Positions 35,768 to 48,007 of a stretch of 64,000 nt of DNA are shown here, in pieces. The translations under genes and the position numbers were made by a program. Source of the stretch: Erythrophleum ivorense (taxonomy: Eukaryota > Streptophyta > Magnoliopsida > Fabales > Fabaceae); assembly GCA_026724425.1 (NCBI GenBank), contig JAIUCV010000002.1, positions 4,469,001 through 4,533,000 of the forward strand, given 5' to 3'. Position 1 is the stretch's first letter; every line of letters begins with the position of its first letter. The notes beneath the pieces are model-generated. The model was given only the letters and a program-made list of their open reading frames with translations, did no database searches and had not been told where the DNA came from.

Positions 35768-38242
35768 TTAATGAGCTTGATATGGAAAAGAGGTGATTGC
35801 TCGATCTGAATGCACAGCACAAGCACAATGCACAGAAGTCAAGTTCAAACAGCCACTCATGATGAGTGTATGCCTGCCGGAGCAGGTGTGAAGTGCTGGG
35901 AATGAGTCACACACGGCTTGGACAGCAGAGGGTGTGAGTGCTGTACATTGGCTAATGTTGAGATTTCTTAGCCCATCCTCTTCATTAATGCTTTTCAAAG
36001 ATCCCCACATCTTGTGATTCACTTTGCTACGGGCCAATGAATACATTGCTCTGTCCGTGATGTTTTGACAGTAGTACAGCGCAAGAGACCTCAGATGAGG
36101 ACACCCGTTTGCCAAAGCAATCACACTTTCATCTGCAATAACAACATCTGAAGTCAATATTGTACTTTTAAAGTAGACATTAAAGTTTTTAATCCAGATT
36201 GAGCTTTTATCCGCCATTTGCTGAAACTGCATAAAGCAACTAGCTGCTGTTGTAATTATGAAAATATAGAAATTAAGGGATAGGAGATTATAGATTTTCA
36301 AACTTATTTACTAAACTACTGAAGTTAGAACAGTAAAAACTAGCCTTACTACAATCTAGATATTCCTATTTCTTTATTGTACAGACAACATAACTCCAAT
36401 TTCTCCTTTAGCTATGTACTTTTTCTTGCTCATTTCATTTTTCTTTTTGAACACGAAGTTCGTTTTCTTTCAGCGTCCGAGATGTATAATAGAAACCTCC
36501 ACTGCGTGTACAAGTACATTCTGTTGCCATCCCATGTTGCATTTTAAACGTTGAGAACATGGAAGCACAAAACTTAAGTACGTTACTAAGGGAAGGTGGA
36601 AGGGAACATCCATGAATCTGCTGCCTTACACTGTCACTACAGCTAAAGATATAGACCACATGGCTATCGGATTTGCTTTTATACACACGTCTTATTACCA
36701 CATATACCTAAACCCCAGAAAATAAGATATCATCATTAAGGAACAATAAAAAGATGAAATGTTGAGTAATGAATCACAAAGCAAGCCAAGCAGAGACAGT
36801 GATATATTAATACCATAATTAATTACACTGGGTAATCTATCTGATGAAATTTAGAATTTTTTTTTTTTTACCTGTTATATGGACACAACCACATAAGTCA
36901 AGTGTTATAAGATCAGGGCAACCAGATGCTAAACTCATCACTCCAACATCACCAACATTCTCACACCATCCAAGGTTCAAAGACTGCAATTGATTGCAAT
37001 AACGTCCTATAGCCTGCATTTTATATACAACATCTAATTGTAACTAGTAACCATCTTAGTTTCTAAATAATAAAATGGTAATGACAATCAGCTGGTATCA
37101 TAATTATACCTGTAATGCAGTGTCAGACGCAGCTTTATCACATCCACAAAGATTTAAACATTTCAATTTTCCGCAGAAACTGGCTAGGTAAGCCAGAGCA
37201 ACGTCACTAAATGCCGAACACCCACTGATGTTCAGATTTGTAAGATCAGGACATCCATGGGCTAAGGCATACAGAGACCGATCAGTAAGCTTGAAACTTT
37301 TGCTGAGGTCCAGGATCTGCAGGTCGTGACAGCAATTTGAGATAGTCTCAACAGCATTATCCTCTAGTTGAGGCTTGTCTTGACGAAGGATTAAACTTTG
37401 TAATTTTGTGAATATAGGAGCAAGCGATAAGACCAAGTTATTCATGTTCTTGCTACACCTGAAGAGAGAGGAATTAATTAATCCTCTTATTATTATGGAA
37501 GCCATCTTATGAACTGAAATAATCAAGGGGAAAAAGCATATATCAGCTTTTTCAAGGAATATCAAGAAATAGACATAACTCAAAACACTTCATGTGACTT
37601 AATCAAAATAAGGGTTCTGAAAAACCAGCTATTGTGCAGATTACTAGGGAGAGCAAGAACACTGAGGAACAAAACAAAGGAATTAGGAAAGATACATTAA
37701 GTCTCAACAAAAAGAGTACTCATATGATATAGACCCCAAAAAGGTTAATCAAGATCTACAAGAAACAAAAGAATTTTAATAAACTCTAAATTCATGTTAC
37801 AAAATTAACATACACCAAGGTGCAAAGTCTGAAAGCCTACTGATTGCTAGGAAACTTCGTTTTCTCACCCCTGTTAATAGCTTAGCAGTTCGGTCATGAG
37901 TTATCCTTCAGAAAGAAGTTGAGATTAAAGCACACCACTTTAAGTAAGCTTGGGAAGGAAAACGAGCATGTACCATGAGAGTGATAGACGGTAAAGGGCG
38001 AAGCAAATAGCATCTCTCCATCCACGACAGACTCCAGAAGCTGAGATCACCGTCCGATCATCCGCAAGGGACAGAATTTGCATCAAAAGCTCCACCGGAA
38101 TATCCTTCCATTCGGTGATCACCCCAGCTTCCATTTTCACTCCTCTACCACTGTTTCCGCTATTACCACAGCCTGCTACCATTATAAGCTTCTCAAAGCA
38201 CAAGTTCAAGTCCTCGGTCCCCATGTTCTCCTTGCCAACCAT
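35768..38242 (-). CDS. SKP2A: F-box/LRR protein, SKP2A type
   Basis: Substrate receptor of an SCF ubiquitin ligase. The Arabidopsis relative is linked to turnover of the cell-cycle factors E2FC and DPB and is reported to bind auxin. Four exons give 374 aa: 38242-37974, 37458-37110, 37013-36872 and 36132-35768 (TAA), all GT-AG. The F-box is at about residues 45-86 (EWKDIPVELLMQILSLADD, VCRGWRDAI). Cysteine-containing LRRs follow (LDLSKSFKLTDRSLYALAHG, LNLGWCENVGDVGVMSLASG, LDLCGC, LYYCQNITDRAMYSLA), then the conserved tail SQCTALTPSAVQAVCDSFP and ALHTCSGRH. The ATG at 38242 aligns with the family start; in-frame sequence further upstream has no ATG. It looks intact. Confidence 0.94.
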
Positions 38243-38298
38243 TTCACTTTCAGCCCAACCGCCCTTCACCAAGCAGATAAGTTCCTCAGCCTCTCGTT

Positions 38299-39106
38299 TC
38301 TATAACCAAACTGAGTATGAGAGATATCAGAGAAAAATATAAATAAGGCATGAAAAATTTTCAGACTTGGGTTCCAGAAAAGAAACAGCTGTAGTAAAAC
38401 GATAATAACCACAGACCGAGAAATCCCAAGTGCCACGGCCCAAGGTAATTGGCAAATTGGCATAAAAAGCAACAGAAAGATAACTTTTTATAAAGATCCT
38501 ATCTGATAAGGATAATTTTGCCCATTACATAAAGAGCCATCTTAAAAATTTTCAATTACCAAATTATGTGTTTGCAAAAGTGTCAAACTCGGCACAAGCT
38601 ATTCAGATGTAGATTGAAAACAGCCCAAGAGAAAACAGAGATAATCAAACGCCCCCATACTCCCAAAAAGAGAACCCCTCTTCTTTTTTTTGGCCAAAAC
38701 AAGGAGAACCCGTCTACAAAATTTAAACTACATAAAAAAAAAAATCAAGGAACTCTATTTGTGAGGGAAGATGATGAGTGATCCCAATATAGTTGAGCAA
38801 AATAAAAATTACAGTTTCTAATCCAAAGCATGACACTTGAAAGTAGGGACCAAAAAATTGGCAATGAAAGTGAAGAAGTAGAACTATATATCCCTTAGCA
38901 GTTGACAATCAACTTACCCAGACCGCTTTATGGGCAAATAGTCAGAAAACAAGATATTAAAGCTAAGATCATTACCACTATAGCTAGACGAGGGAAACAA
39001 CGACAATATCCTCTCCGGTTCTGCTAATACCCAGAACACTTTGATTGCGTGCAAAGTGAGACAAATATTGGAAAGCCGGAACCATGAGCAGCAGAAGGCT
39101 TTATAA
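38299..39106 (-). promoter_or_regulatory. SKP2A promoter and 5' UTR intron (predicted)
   Basis: Minus strand: a TATA-like ATATTTATAAAG lies at about 39111-39100. A possible leader exon follows and ends at 38976 before a GTAATG donor. An acceptor TTGGTTATAG ends at 38300, so the second leader part would run from 38299 to the ATG at 38242. This is inference from signals only; no transcript evidence is available. Confidence 0.4.
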
Positions 39107-39533
39107 ATATTGAAAAGAGGGAAGGAAAAGGAAAGGAGGCATGGGAAGGAGAGAGAGGCAAAGTACCGTGCGGGAGAAAGGGTATGCGACGCGTAAAAGG
39201 CCACGTGTTGAGTGATGCAATGGTTATGTGGGTCCCATGTGAAGTGCTCCTATTTTATTTGATGAGAATGGACTATGGAGGTCAGCAGACTCAGCACCAA
39301 AGCAACCACAAAGAAAATGCATACGCAGCAATAAGGAGAAAGAAAGAAATTTAACAAGAAAATGAATATTGTGTAGAAGTTTGATTTGGATTCTTTCATG
39401 CTTCTCTTGGAGCAACATGCCATAGCGTGGGCTTTATTACGTTCATATGTAAAATAAAAAAAATAAAAGACTTAAATGTTGCACCGTCAAAATAATTTTT
39501 TCAGATACTTAATTTTTTTTTTTTTAAATAAAA

Positions 39534-39609
39534 GGAGTCGCGGCATATCATATGCCGCGACTCCTATATTCAAATTAAATGAGTCACGGCATCTGCGATG
39601 CCGCGACCC
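39534..39609. repeat. MULE left end: two palindromes
   Basis: The first palindrome, 39534-39564, has perfect 15-bp arms around one base (GGAGTCGCGGCATAT / ATATGCCGCGACTCC). The second, about 39583-39607, reads GTCACGGCATC-TGC-GATGCCGCGAC with one mismatch. Both share the core GTCGCGGCAT found at the right end. Confidence 0.9.
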
Positions 39610-39611
39610 AT

Positions 39612-39775
39612 TTATATATATATAAATATATATAACTATATATATATATATATAAAAATACAAATACATATTTATATATTTATATATATAAAAGAATATA
39701 TATATATAATTATATATCTATATATATATAAAAGAATATATATAAATATATATAATTATATATCTATATATTTAG
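39612..39775. repeat. (TA)-rich low-complexity block
   Basis: About 160 bp made almost only of TATATA and AAAGAATATA units. It sits exactly where gag sequence stops and the MULE end begins, so it may mark the deletion or repair junction that removed pol, the 3' LTR and the rest of the transposase. Confidence 0.8.
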
Positions 39776-41118
39776 AATTGGAGATGATGGTAGCGTCGTA
39801 GGATTAGATGCATGACTAGAGGATGGTTGCCTTGATAACATAGGACAATCCTTTTGGATATGGCCTAACTGACCACACTGATAGCATGCTCTCCCTGGTC
39901 CAAAGCAAACACCAGTATGACTCCTCCCACAAGTAGAACAAGGGGGTAGAGGCCCAGAAGATCTCCCTCTACCACGAATAGACTGCGAAGAGCGCATCTG
40001 ATTAGTCCCGCCACTTTGAACTATACTTGAGGAATGCCCACTATGACTTCCATGACTCTGAAAACTTTGCTGTTGACCCTGATGACTCACCACAATCTCC
40101 CTTCCGATTCCACCACCACCTCTAACTTGATAGCCACCTCGATTGCTTTCATTACGCTGTCGTTTACGTGACTCTCGTGCATTCCTGCTTTCTTTACTAC
40201 GAGCTTCAAAAAGTTTGGCACTTTCAACTACATCTTCATAAGAATCATATCGGACTCTAGCAACTGATCGGAACAAATAATCTAAAAGCCCTTGTACAAA
40301 CCGCTTTGCTCGCATCTGCTCTGTAGCTACCAAATGAGGAGCATATCTAGATAGCTTAGTATACAATATCTCATATTCTGCTACTGTCATACCCTCTGAT
40401 TGCTTCAATACTTCAAATTCTCTAGCTTTAGCATCTCTAACTGTCTGTGGAAGAAATCGTCTCATAAACAACTCAGTGAACTCTTCCCAAACCAAAGGGG
40501 GTGACCCTTGTGGTCTTCCTTCTTTCACTGTATCAAACCATGTCTGGGCCAGGCCTAACAAACGATATTCTGCCAACTCTACTGATCTAGCAGGTGTACA
40601 TCCCAATGCTCTACAAAGTCGGCCTATCTGATCTAAAAAGTATTGAGGGTCCTCATCTGCCTCTATACCTGTAAAAAAAGGGGGTTAAGCTTCATAAATT
40701 CTGACAACTGAACCACAATTGTCCTCCCCTGTTGAGTTAATTGCTCCCTCTCTAGTCTAACTTCTAGCTCTGGCTCAGGATCTACATGCTGTTCTCTCCT
40801 TTGTTGTTGTTGCTGTTGCTGTTGCTGTTGTTGTTGGATTACACCCATCATCTCCCTCATGGTTTGTTGCATGTCACGCATGCTAGCAACAACATCTGCT
40901 AATGTCAAGTCTGTCTGCCTAGTTTCAGGTGCCTCATCTCTTACTGCACTAGCAGACTCATCTGCTTGATCATGACCACGTCCGCGGCTAACACCACGTC
41001 CGCGACCTCTACTACTACCACGCCCTCGGCCTCTAGGAGCCGAAGCAGGATCATGAGGCAGGCTGGAGGCCTCATAAGGAGCAAACCTCCTAGGTGCCGT
41101 CCTCTTTTTTGGCGGCAT
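39764..41118 (-). pseudogene. Ty3/gypsy gag, frameshifted and truncated
   Basis: The gag polyprotein of a gypsy retrotransposon. It starts MPPKKRTAPRRFAP at 41118, followed by an Arg/Gly-rich stretch and a poly-Gln tract. The frame shifts within a C5T7 tract near 40680 and continues from about 40670 as the retrotransposon gag domain (YRLLGLAQTWF, EFTELFMRRFLP, GMTVAEYEILYTKLSRYAP). It ends with one CCHC zinc knuckle, CYQCGQLGHIQKDC. The protein stops soon after, at a TA-rich block. Protease, reverse transcriptase, integrase and 3' LTR are absent, so the copy cannot move by itself. Confidence 0.88.
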
Positions 41119-41337
41119 CCTTTCCTATAAATAAAATAAAGTACCCACAAATGATGATTTTAATCAAGTTTCAAACAATAAACACATTTAATGCATAGAC
41201 CACTAAACAAAACTCCAAGACTTAGATTTGGCAATAATAGACTCCTCCATGTAAAGTGCGCTGGCCAATTACGCAATTACACGTAAGATTCTACTACTCC
41301 CCAATCATATGGCTACAAAGACCTAGACACAAACCGG

Positions 41338-41350
41338 GCTCTGATACCAA
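41338..41350 (-). other. Primer-binding site (initiator tRNA-Met)
   Basis: The minus strand reads TTGGTATCAGAGC three bases after the LTR end. This is the common plant retrotransposon PBS complementary to the 3' end of initiator tRNA-Met. It fixes the direction of the element and the LTR border. Confidence 0.88.
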
Positions 41351-42047
41351 CTTTGTCACGACCCAAATCCCAAGTCGTGACCGGCACCTAGACCAAACCA
41401 AGCATGATTGGCCCAGCCTAGTAAGCCTAGCAATTCATTTAATATTCATACTTTTATATAAACATATATACAGTGATTAGAGGTTGCCAAAAATCTGGCA
41501 GCATCTCCCCTACAAATTGGGCATCCCAATCCTGCAAATTCAACACAGCCCAATGCATTTCATTTCAAAAATTTACCAGTGTCTTATATCTTTGAATTCT
41601 TGCCACAATACAATATGGTATATCAGTTTTTCAAAAATGTAAGCAAATGCCATTATAATGGTCATTATATGATCTACAAAAAGTATAATATCCTTAAGAC
41701 CCAAAATAATATAACACCTAGTAGCCAATGTTTCTTGGAGTTCCTACACAACTCAACCGACCAAAACGTCCTACCATCTATGTCTGGGGTGGAACGCAGA
41801 TCCCAGAGCACCTTAATCTACTTTATGCTGATCTGAAATATGACAAAAGAAAGGGGTAAGTCTACCACTGGCTTAGTGGATGCATAGATAACAAATAAGT
41901 AGAGGGGAAACAAATAGGTTTAGAGTTTCTCACAATAAAATACTTAGATAAATAAAAGAAAATTTCTTTTATTGCCTTTAATTGTTGTCTATATATATAT
42001 ATATATAAATAATAATTAATTTACATTACAGGCTATCATCAAAAGCA

Positions 42048-42724
42048 AGGTTTTTAAAACCGGACCGGTCATCGAACCGGTGGAGGTACTGGTTCACGGT
42101 TCATTGGTCGAACCGTGGTTCAACCGTGGTCGAACCGGTAATAATTAAATATATATTTTTAAATTTTTATATATTAAAATTTTAATGTAACAAATAAATA
42201 TTAGTAAATTTTTAATACTTAATTACTAATCCAATATTTTTTTAAGATATTACAAAAATTATTTTATAATTTCTAAATTATATTAAGATTCTACTTATTA
42301 TTAAATAATAAATGATAAATAATAATTTTAGTTAAATACTTTGATATTATAGAAAAATGTTACTAAGAAATGAAACATAAATATAATAGAAAATAAGTAT
42401 AAAAAATAGTCAAATATATACATTTTATTTTTTTTATATTCTCTCTTTTTAAAAAAAATCTTTATCTTTAAACTTTTTTCTCTTTTTTGTTTTTTATTTT
42501 TAATTTATTAAATTTATTTGAGATGAATTACTATATTATATAAGAAAAAATTCAAAAAAAAAAATTGGAACGGACCGGTTCAACCCGGTTTTGATCGGTT
42601 TTTCACCGGTTTTGCCCGGTTCTCCACCGGTTTTGTAGCTGCCCGGTTTTCTAGAGCAACCGGACCGGACCAGGGACCGGTTCCCGGTCGAACCGGCCAG
42701 TCCGGTCCAGTTTTCTTAACCATG
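42048..42724. mobile_element. CCGG-rich MITE nested in the LTR
   Basis: 677 bp bounded by a perfect 10-bp direct repeat ATCAAAAGCA (42038-42047 and 42725-42734). The ends are imperfect inverted repeats: AGGTTTTTAAAACCGGACCGG versus, from the other strand, CATGGTTAAGAAAACTGGACCGG. Many ACCGGTT and CCGGTTCAACC motifs are packed at both ends, with a pure AT interior. A 9-10 bp duplication favours a Mutator-type mobiliser; superfamily is not certain. It has no coding capacity. Confidence 0.82.
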
Positions 42725-42794
42725 ATCAAAAGCACAATTTAAAATTTTAGGACATAAGATATAATGGGTATCCTGTGTAAGAATTATAATCAAC

Positions 42795-42991
42795 CCTGAG
42801 TGCCGCCACACAGGATTCATTTCTACTATCAATACCATTGCACAACATCGCAATATCACCACCATCACCAAGTGCCGCCACAAGGTGTGCATATCACAAT
42901 ATAACCAGTATAATTATCACTGAGTGCCGCCACACAGTGTTTATTCATTATTCTAACTAAGTGCACTTAGGCCGTTACTCCCGCTAACGGC
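42795..42991 (-). other. LTR hairpin cluster
   Basis: Three copies of AGTGCCGCCACA (42799-42810, 42871-42882, 42923-42934) are each enclosed by a different pairing stem: CCTG/CAGG, CACC/GGTG and CACTG/CAGTG. Next come the perfect palindrome CTAAGTGCACTTAG (42957-42970) and the hairpin GCCGTTA-ctcccgc-TAACGGC (42971-42991). The element is read on the minus strand, where the loop is TGTGGCGGCACT. The function is unknown. Confidence 0.8.
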
Positions 42992-43181
42992 TACGGGATT
43001 TTAATCAGGCTTCCATCCAAAATTTTGAAATGAAAATATTTTAAATAAATTAAATATTAAACACATAAAAATTTGATCAAGTAAAAGAAGTGATTTTAAT
43101 AAAATAAAAAAAATTAATTACAAGTTTATATAATAAAATTTAAATAAAAGTCATTCATTATCTTTTCAGCCTATAACCATT

Positions 43182-43220
<39 letters not shown>

Positions 43221-44490
43221 ACACATATATTTTAACCCACATAAAGTTTAAATTTGTTTCCCGAATAGCGCAGATATGACAATTCAGAAATGTGAAGTTT
43301 GGGCTAATAATAAGTAAATATAAAATAAAAGAGACTACTATTTTGCTATCTATCCACTCACCTGTGGAGGCCAATAGTAGAGGCCTAAATTTCCTAAAAT
43401 TCGAATGAATCTCCAATTGAAAGAGTAGTCCCAATATCACCTATAATTATATTGAACACAAAAACATCACCTTAAATTACTCTATTAGTTTCTAATATGC
43501 TCAATATAACTAATTTCACTCTCTAACACCTAGACCCATAATTATAGTTTAAATTTTCTAATATTGTTGTTAACCCTAGGTTTTAGATTTCACAAATTAA
43601 TTTCCACAGTCCAACTTAAGCTTATAAATTTTAATTTGAGTTTAAAATATATCTTAAGGAGCTTAAATGAATGTATTGGAAGCATCAATTCATACCTTAA
43701 TGGTTTAAATCAAAAAGCCCCAATTTGAGAAGCTTCCCACGGCCAAAATAAAGGAGAAATCAACAACTAAGGTTTTGGATTCCTATTGGCATCAAGATGG
43801 AGCAATAATAGAAGTTAAAATCAAAGAAAAAGCAACTCTAAGTATAAGAGAAAAAGGGAGGACGAAAATGAAGCAAAAAAAAAAACGAAAAGAAAATAAA
43901 CTGAAAGAAAAGGGAACGGCTTACTACCTATGAATCTATCTTCATGCGGCAGCCACGATTTCCCAGTATTAATCACCAGAACAGGAAAGTGGGAGGGGCA
44001 TTATTGGGTGAGGCACGGCTGAGGCATAACAGAAAATTGAAAGAAAAATGGGAGAAGGAAGAATAGAGTTCCGTTGCGAGAAGCTGCAGAAATATGAAGA
44101 AAGAGAAGAAAAACGAGGCAAGAAACGTGCTGAAGTGAGAAAGAGGGAAAAGAAAATATATTATAAGGGAAAAGGCGAAAATTATGAAAGATGCCCAAAG
44201 TTTTCTAATGGAATTCATATAAGACTCATAAAAAAGTTATTTTCACATGTCTAAAAAAAATAAGGACCCCACAATTATTTAGAATTTTTATGTTGACTTA
44301 TTTTAAAAAATTTTGGGATATAAAAATATCCCAATGGGTATAAGATAGGTTTCAAAATAACTCCTTAAGATAATTTTAAAGCTTTATAATTATTCTCAGA
44401 TTACCTAAATATTATATTTATCCTAAAAATAAATTTTGGTCTGATTTAATTAATTATTTAATTATTATTATTTTATTTTGGGTTATTACA

Positions 44491-45609
44491 ATCTCGATGT
44501 TCACCAACATCTCTCGATGTTGACACAATGTGCGATAAGATGACGTCAGAGTCAAGTTTTGGATGATCTTGCGATAATGACGGAGAAAGACATGTGTGTG
44601 GTCCATTGTATTTTGTTATTTTCCAATGCATGTCCCTCTCATCCTGACTTGTTCTAACTCTCCAAGTACACTGACCACCATATTCTAAACAACGATATTC
44701 TTCGTATTTTTCTGATGAGTAATGCACTTTAAATGTGTGGTGTTTCCGAACAGAGTATATCTTCACCGCACGCCGCATAGACTGTTTATCTGGAAATCGC
44801 ATACCGATATATAACTCTTGACTACTGTTAAGGTCAATATTCTCATTCATCTCAGGGATCTCAATAAAACATCCATCATCTGAACTAATCTGTGATAGCA
44901 TGGCATATGCTGGGTCCTCATATTGGCCCAATGGAGTAACCCTAACCTCATTAACATCGTCGCCCTCTGACTCATCATCTCTATGGTTATTGATATTAGG
45001 CGGAACATCATATATATCTTCCTCTTCAAAGTCATCCATAATATCCTCTGTTTCAGTAAGGGGCGACGAAGGACCCGCATTGAGAATTGGCTGATGAGAT
45101 GAGCTTGGTTGGCAAGTCAAGTCGAGGGTAGGTTGAGCAGCAATATGGCTAACACCTGTCATGTCAGTATCAAATTGTGAGGTATAATTATTGGAACCTC
45201 GGACCTGACCAGTTGATGGAAGAGATAGTAGTATATAGACCTCAGCTTGAGACTCTAGTAAATTTGCGCCAGTACTTGTCATATGTGCATATATATCCGG
45301 TGCGCCTAATTGATTTGGAAATTTTCGGTTAGCCTCCCACATGGTTTGGATATCGTCGTCATCTTCCAAAGTACACGTCAAATACCTTGTGGGATTACGT
45401 GAGTGAGGGTACCTATATACCAACTCGGACACAGATTGATTTGGAGACAATCGTAACTTTTCACCCACAACTTTTTTCAATCCATTGAGAGTAATGCAGG
45501 CATCAACTCTTAATATTTTAGGTCTATCACAAACAAATATTGCACCTTCTTCATTGTCATAGATTTTTCCATTTGCATATATGCATACGATTTCCTGTCT
45601 CATACTCAT
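44491..45609 (-). pseudogene. MURA-type MULE transposase, N-terminal part
   Basis: The start at 45609 (MSMRQEIVCIYANG) opens a PB1-like N-terminal domain common in plant MULE transposases. An acidic linker follows (DDFEEEDIYDVPP), then the zinc-binding DNA-binding region typical of MuDR transposases (GMRFPDKQSMRRAVKIY, YRCLEYGGQCTWRVR, WKITKYNGPHTC, DHPKLDSDVILSHI). The gene is cut at 44490 where the gypsy LTR starts. The catalytic DDE domain and SWIM zinc finger are missing from the window, so the protein would be inactive. Confidence 0.88.
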
Positions 45610-45669
45610 TATGATTCCTATTATACAAAAAGTATAATGACACATGCAAACAATCATTAATATCATCTA

Positions 45670-47195
45670 TATACATATACCGAATCATATATCCAAATAT
45701 ATACACCTACTTTTGCTCAGCTACATACAATAATAATTCTCTATGTCTACATTAAAAATTATTTATCTCATTTAATTATATTTTTAGTTTGCTTATATAT
45801 AAATATAAATTAACTCATAAGAAAAATAACCTTTAGCATTGTATACTATTCGAATTCTATTATTGAATTTAGTACATTACGTTTCTGTTTATTTAAATTA
45901 GAATGAATAAAAATTATTTATGAAAAATTAGTATAAGCAAAAGTTACGTATAATTCTATAGCTTAGAAAAAAGTTATATTATTATGTTAATTTATATACT
46001 TTCACTCAATTTTTAATTCAATTTCTATTATTCAGAATTTATAGTAAAATTCTTATAATTCTAAGAAATTTATATTTATTCCTTACAATTAAACTCTTGT
46101 TTACAAGTCATTGAATTTTATTAATGCATCCTAACAATATGAATATATGCAATTTATACTAATAGAAAAAGTAATAATAAATATAAAATAAAATAAAATC
46201 AAGTGTATATTATACAAAGCAATTTAATTTGTGATTTGAGCTATATATATTTTAAACTTTAAAATAGTATATAATTAACTACATCAACATAATTCTTTAA
46301 TACAAGAAAAGAGGTTTAACATGAATAGATAAATTAACATTTTTGAAAATATAAATATTTAATTAATTTTTACATAAAAAATCGAATTAAAACTAATAAA
46401 ATTATAAGAATCAAAAGAACAATTTAACTATAAGGAATGAAAACAATAAAATTATAAGAATCAAAAGAATAATTATAAGTACATGCAAACTAAATTATAA
46501 TGTAACTTCTATATATCAAAATAAACTATAAAGACATATAAAGTTATTTTTTATTTTAAGCAAGAGGTAAAAACTATAAAGACATATAAAGTCTCTTTTT
46601 TGTTATTGAGAAAGACATTGCTTATTTCTTAAAAAGAACTGTTTATTTTAGTTAAATGAGATGTTTGGTTTATAATTAAATGATTGAAAATCAACCTTAT
46701 CATTTAATTATATTTTGCGATATGTATATAATTATAAATATGATTTATTATAAATTTTAAAATAATCTTACAATTTTTAAAAAATTCTTCACCGAAAAAC
46801 AAAAGAAAAAGTGTTGCGCCTATTGCAATGAATTTGTATCAACATGACACTTATTACATTTTGTTTTGATTTGTTCATTTATAAAAAAAAAATCTATCAT
46901 TGCAATTAATTATTAATTACATTAAAAACTTCTATTCAATGAATAATACACAATTAATCAAGTAAAATATTGATTTATTATAAATATTAATGCTTTAGCA
47001 ACCATCAAAATAAAAATTTATTTTTAAATATAAATTAAGTTATAGTCATTTTTATTTTTTATTATAATTAAAAAGAATTCTTAATACCCTAATCCAAATT
47101 ACTCAATGCATTCTTAATTAACTATAATTATTTGTATTTTTATTTTTTAGTTTATATTGATAGTGATCCTAAAAGATAAAATAAAAAAATTATTA
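45670..47195. other. AT-rich MULE 5' region
   Basis: About 1.5 kb without coding potential between the transposase start and the inner right palindrome module. It may contain leader exons, introns or the transposase promoter. Confidence 0.45.
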
Positions 47196-47350
47196 GAGGG
47201 TCACGGCGTCTTTGATGCCGCGACCCTCCATATATTTTTCAAATAAAATATGAGTCGCGGCATTATAGATGTTGCGACTCACAAATATTTTAAAAAAAAT
47301 ATTTTAAGCATACAAAGAAATGGTTTTTGCGGCAGAGCATTACAGTTATT
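47196..47350. repeat. Inner MULE-end-like module
   Basis: Palindromes at 47196-47228 (GAGGGTCACGGCGTC ... GATGCCGCGACCCTC) and 47251-47281 (TGAGTCGCGGCAT ... ATGTTGCGACTCA) are followed by TTTTTGCGGCAGAGCATTACAG. The order and wording match the outer right end at 48092-48222, so this is a second right-type terminus about 0.9 kb inside the first. Confidence 0.8.
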
Positions 47351-48007
47351 TGTTTTCTTTTTCTAAGCACAAGAGTCAAAAAGTCAAATATAGTTGTCTT
47401 AAACCTTAAATTTTTTTTAGAATTTCTATTCAAAAAGCCACATATTCCATGCAAAGTATGCAACAAGTTAAATACAATTAATTTAAAAAACATATTAAAC
47501 AAACAAAATATTCAGTAATAATATATTAAACAAACAAACATAAAATATTTAAACTTAATATTCATACCTGAAGAGATTGAAGATTTCTTCTTAAATGATG
47601 ATCTGAAACTTCACTTGTTTTATCTATGTTTTCTTTCTTGTTTGATCTTTTCTACAATAAACACAATAAATAATAATCAATAATACAAATGTAAAGAAGA
47701 TCAAATATAGGAAGGAGAGTAGTAATAAATAAGTAAAAAAAAAAAACCTTACAATGTATAATAAAAATGAAATAAGCGTTCCAAGAATAGGGAGAATGAA
47801 AAGAATGAAAGAAAAAAAAATACTTACTGTGTAAAAGAGGAGAATCGAGGAGAAGAGAGGAAGTAGGGGATGGAAGAAGTTATTTTTCAGAGAAGAAGGA
47901 AGAGGTAGCGGGGAAGAAGAAGGAAGAGGCAGGGATGAAAATGGGGGAAGGATGAAAATGGAGGAGGGGGGGGGGGGAGGGACGCTGCCTTTTGGGGGGG
48001 GGAGGTT

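Larger units (their letters stand above)
41354..44490 (-). mobile_element. 5' LTR of the gypsy element
   Basis: On the minus strand the LTR begins TGTAATAACCC at 44490 and ends GTCGTGACA at 41354, next to the PBS. It is 3137 bp, of which 687 bp is a later MITE insertion plus its target copy. A TATA-type signal (CTTATAATATATTTTC) near 44165-44150 could be the promoter. A hairpin cluster lies at 42795-42991. There is no matching 3' LTR in the window. The left border abuts the interrupted MULE transposase. Confidence 0.75.

Noticed and set aside
8353..38242. Auxin gene cluster (YUCCA plus SKP2A)
   Set aside because: They lie 26 kb apart with unrelated genes between and no shared regulation visible. 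Coincidence is the simpler reading.
38243..38272. N-terminal extension of SKP2A beginning at 38272
   Set aside because: The codon there is TTG, not ATG. The ATG at 38242 matches the family start.
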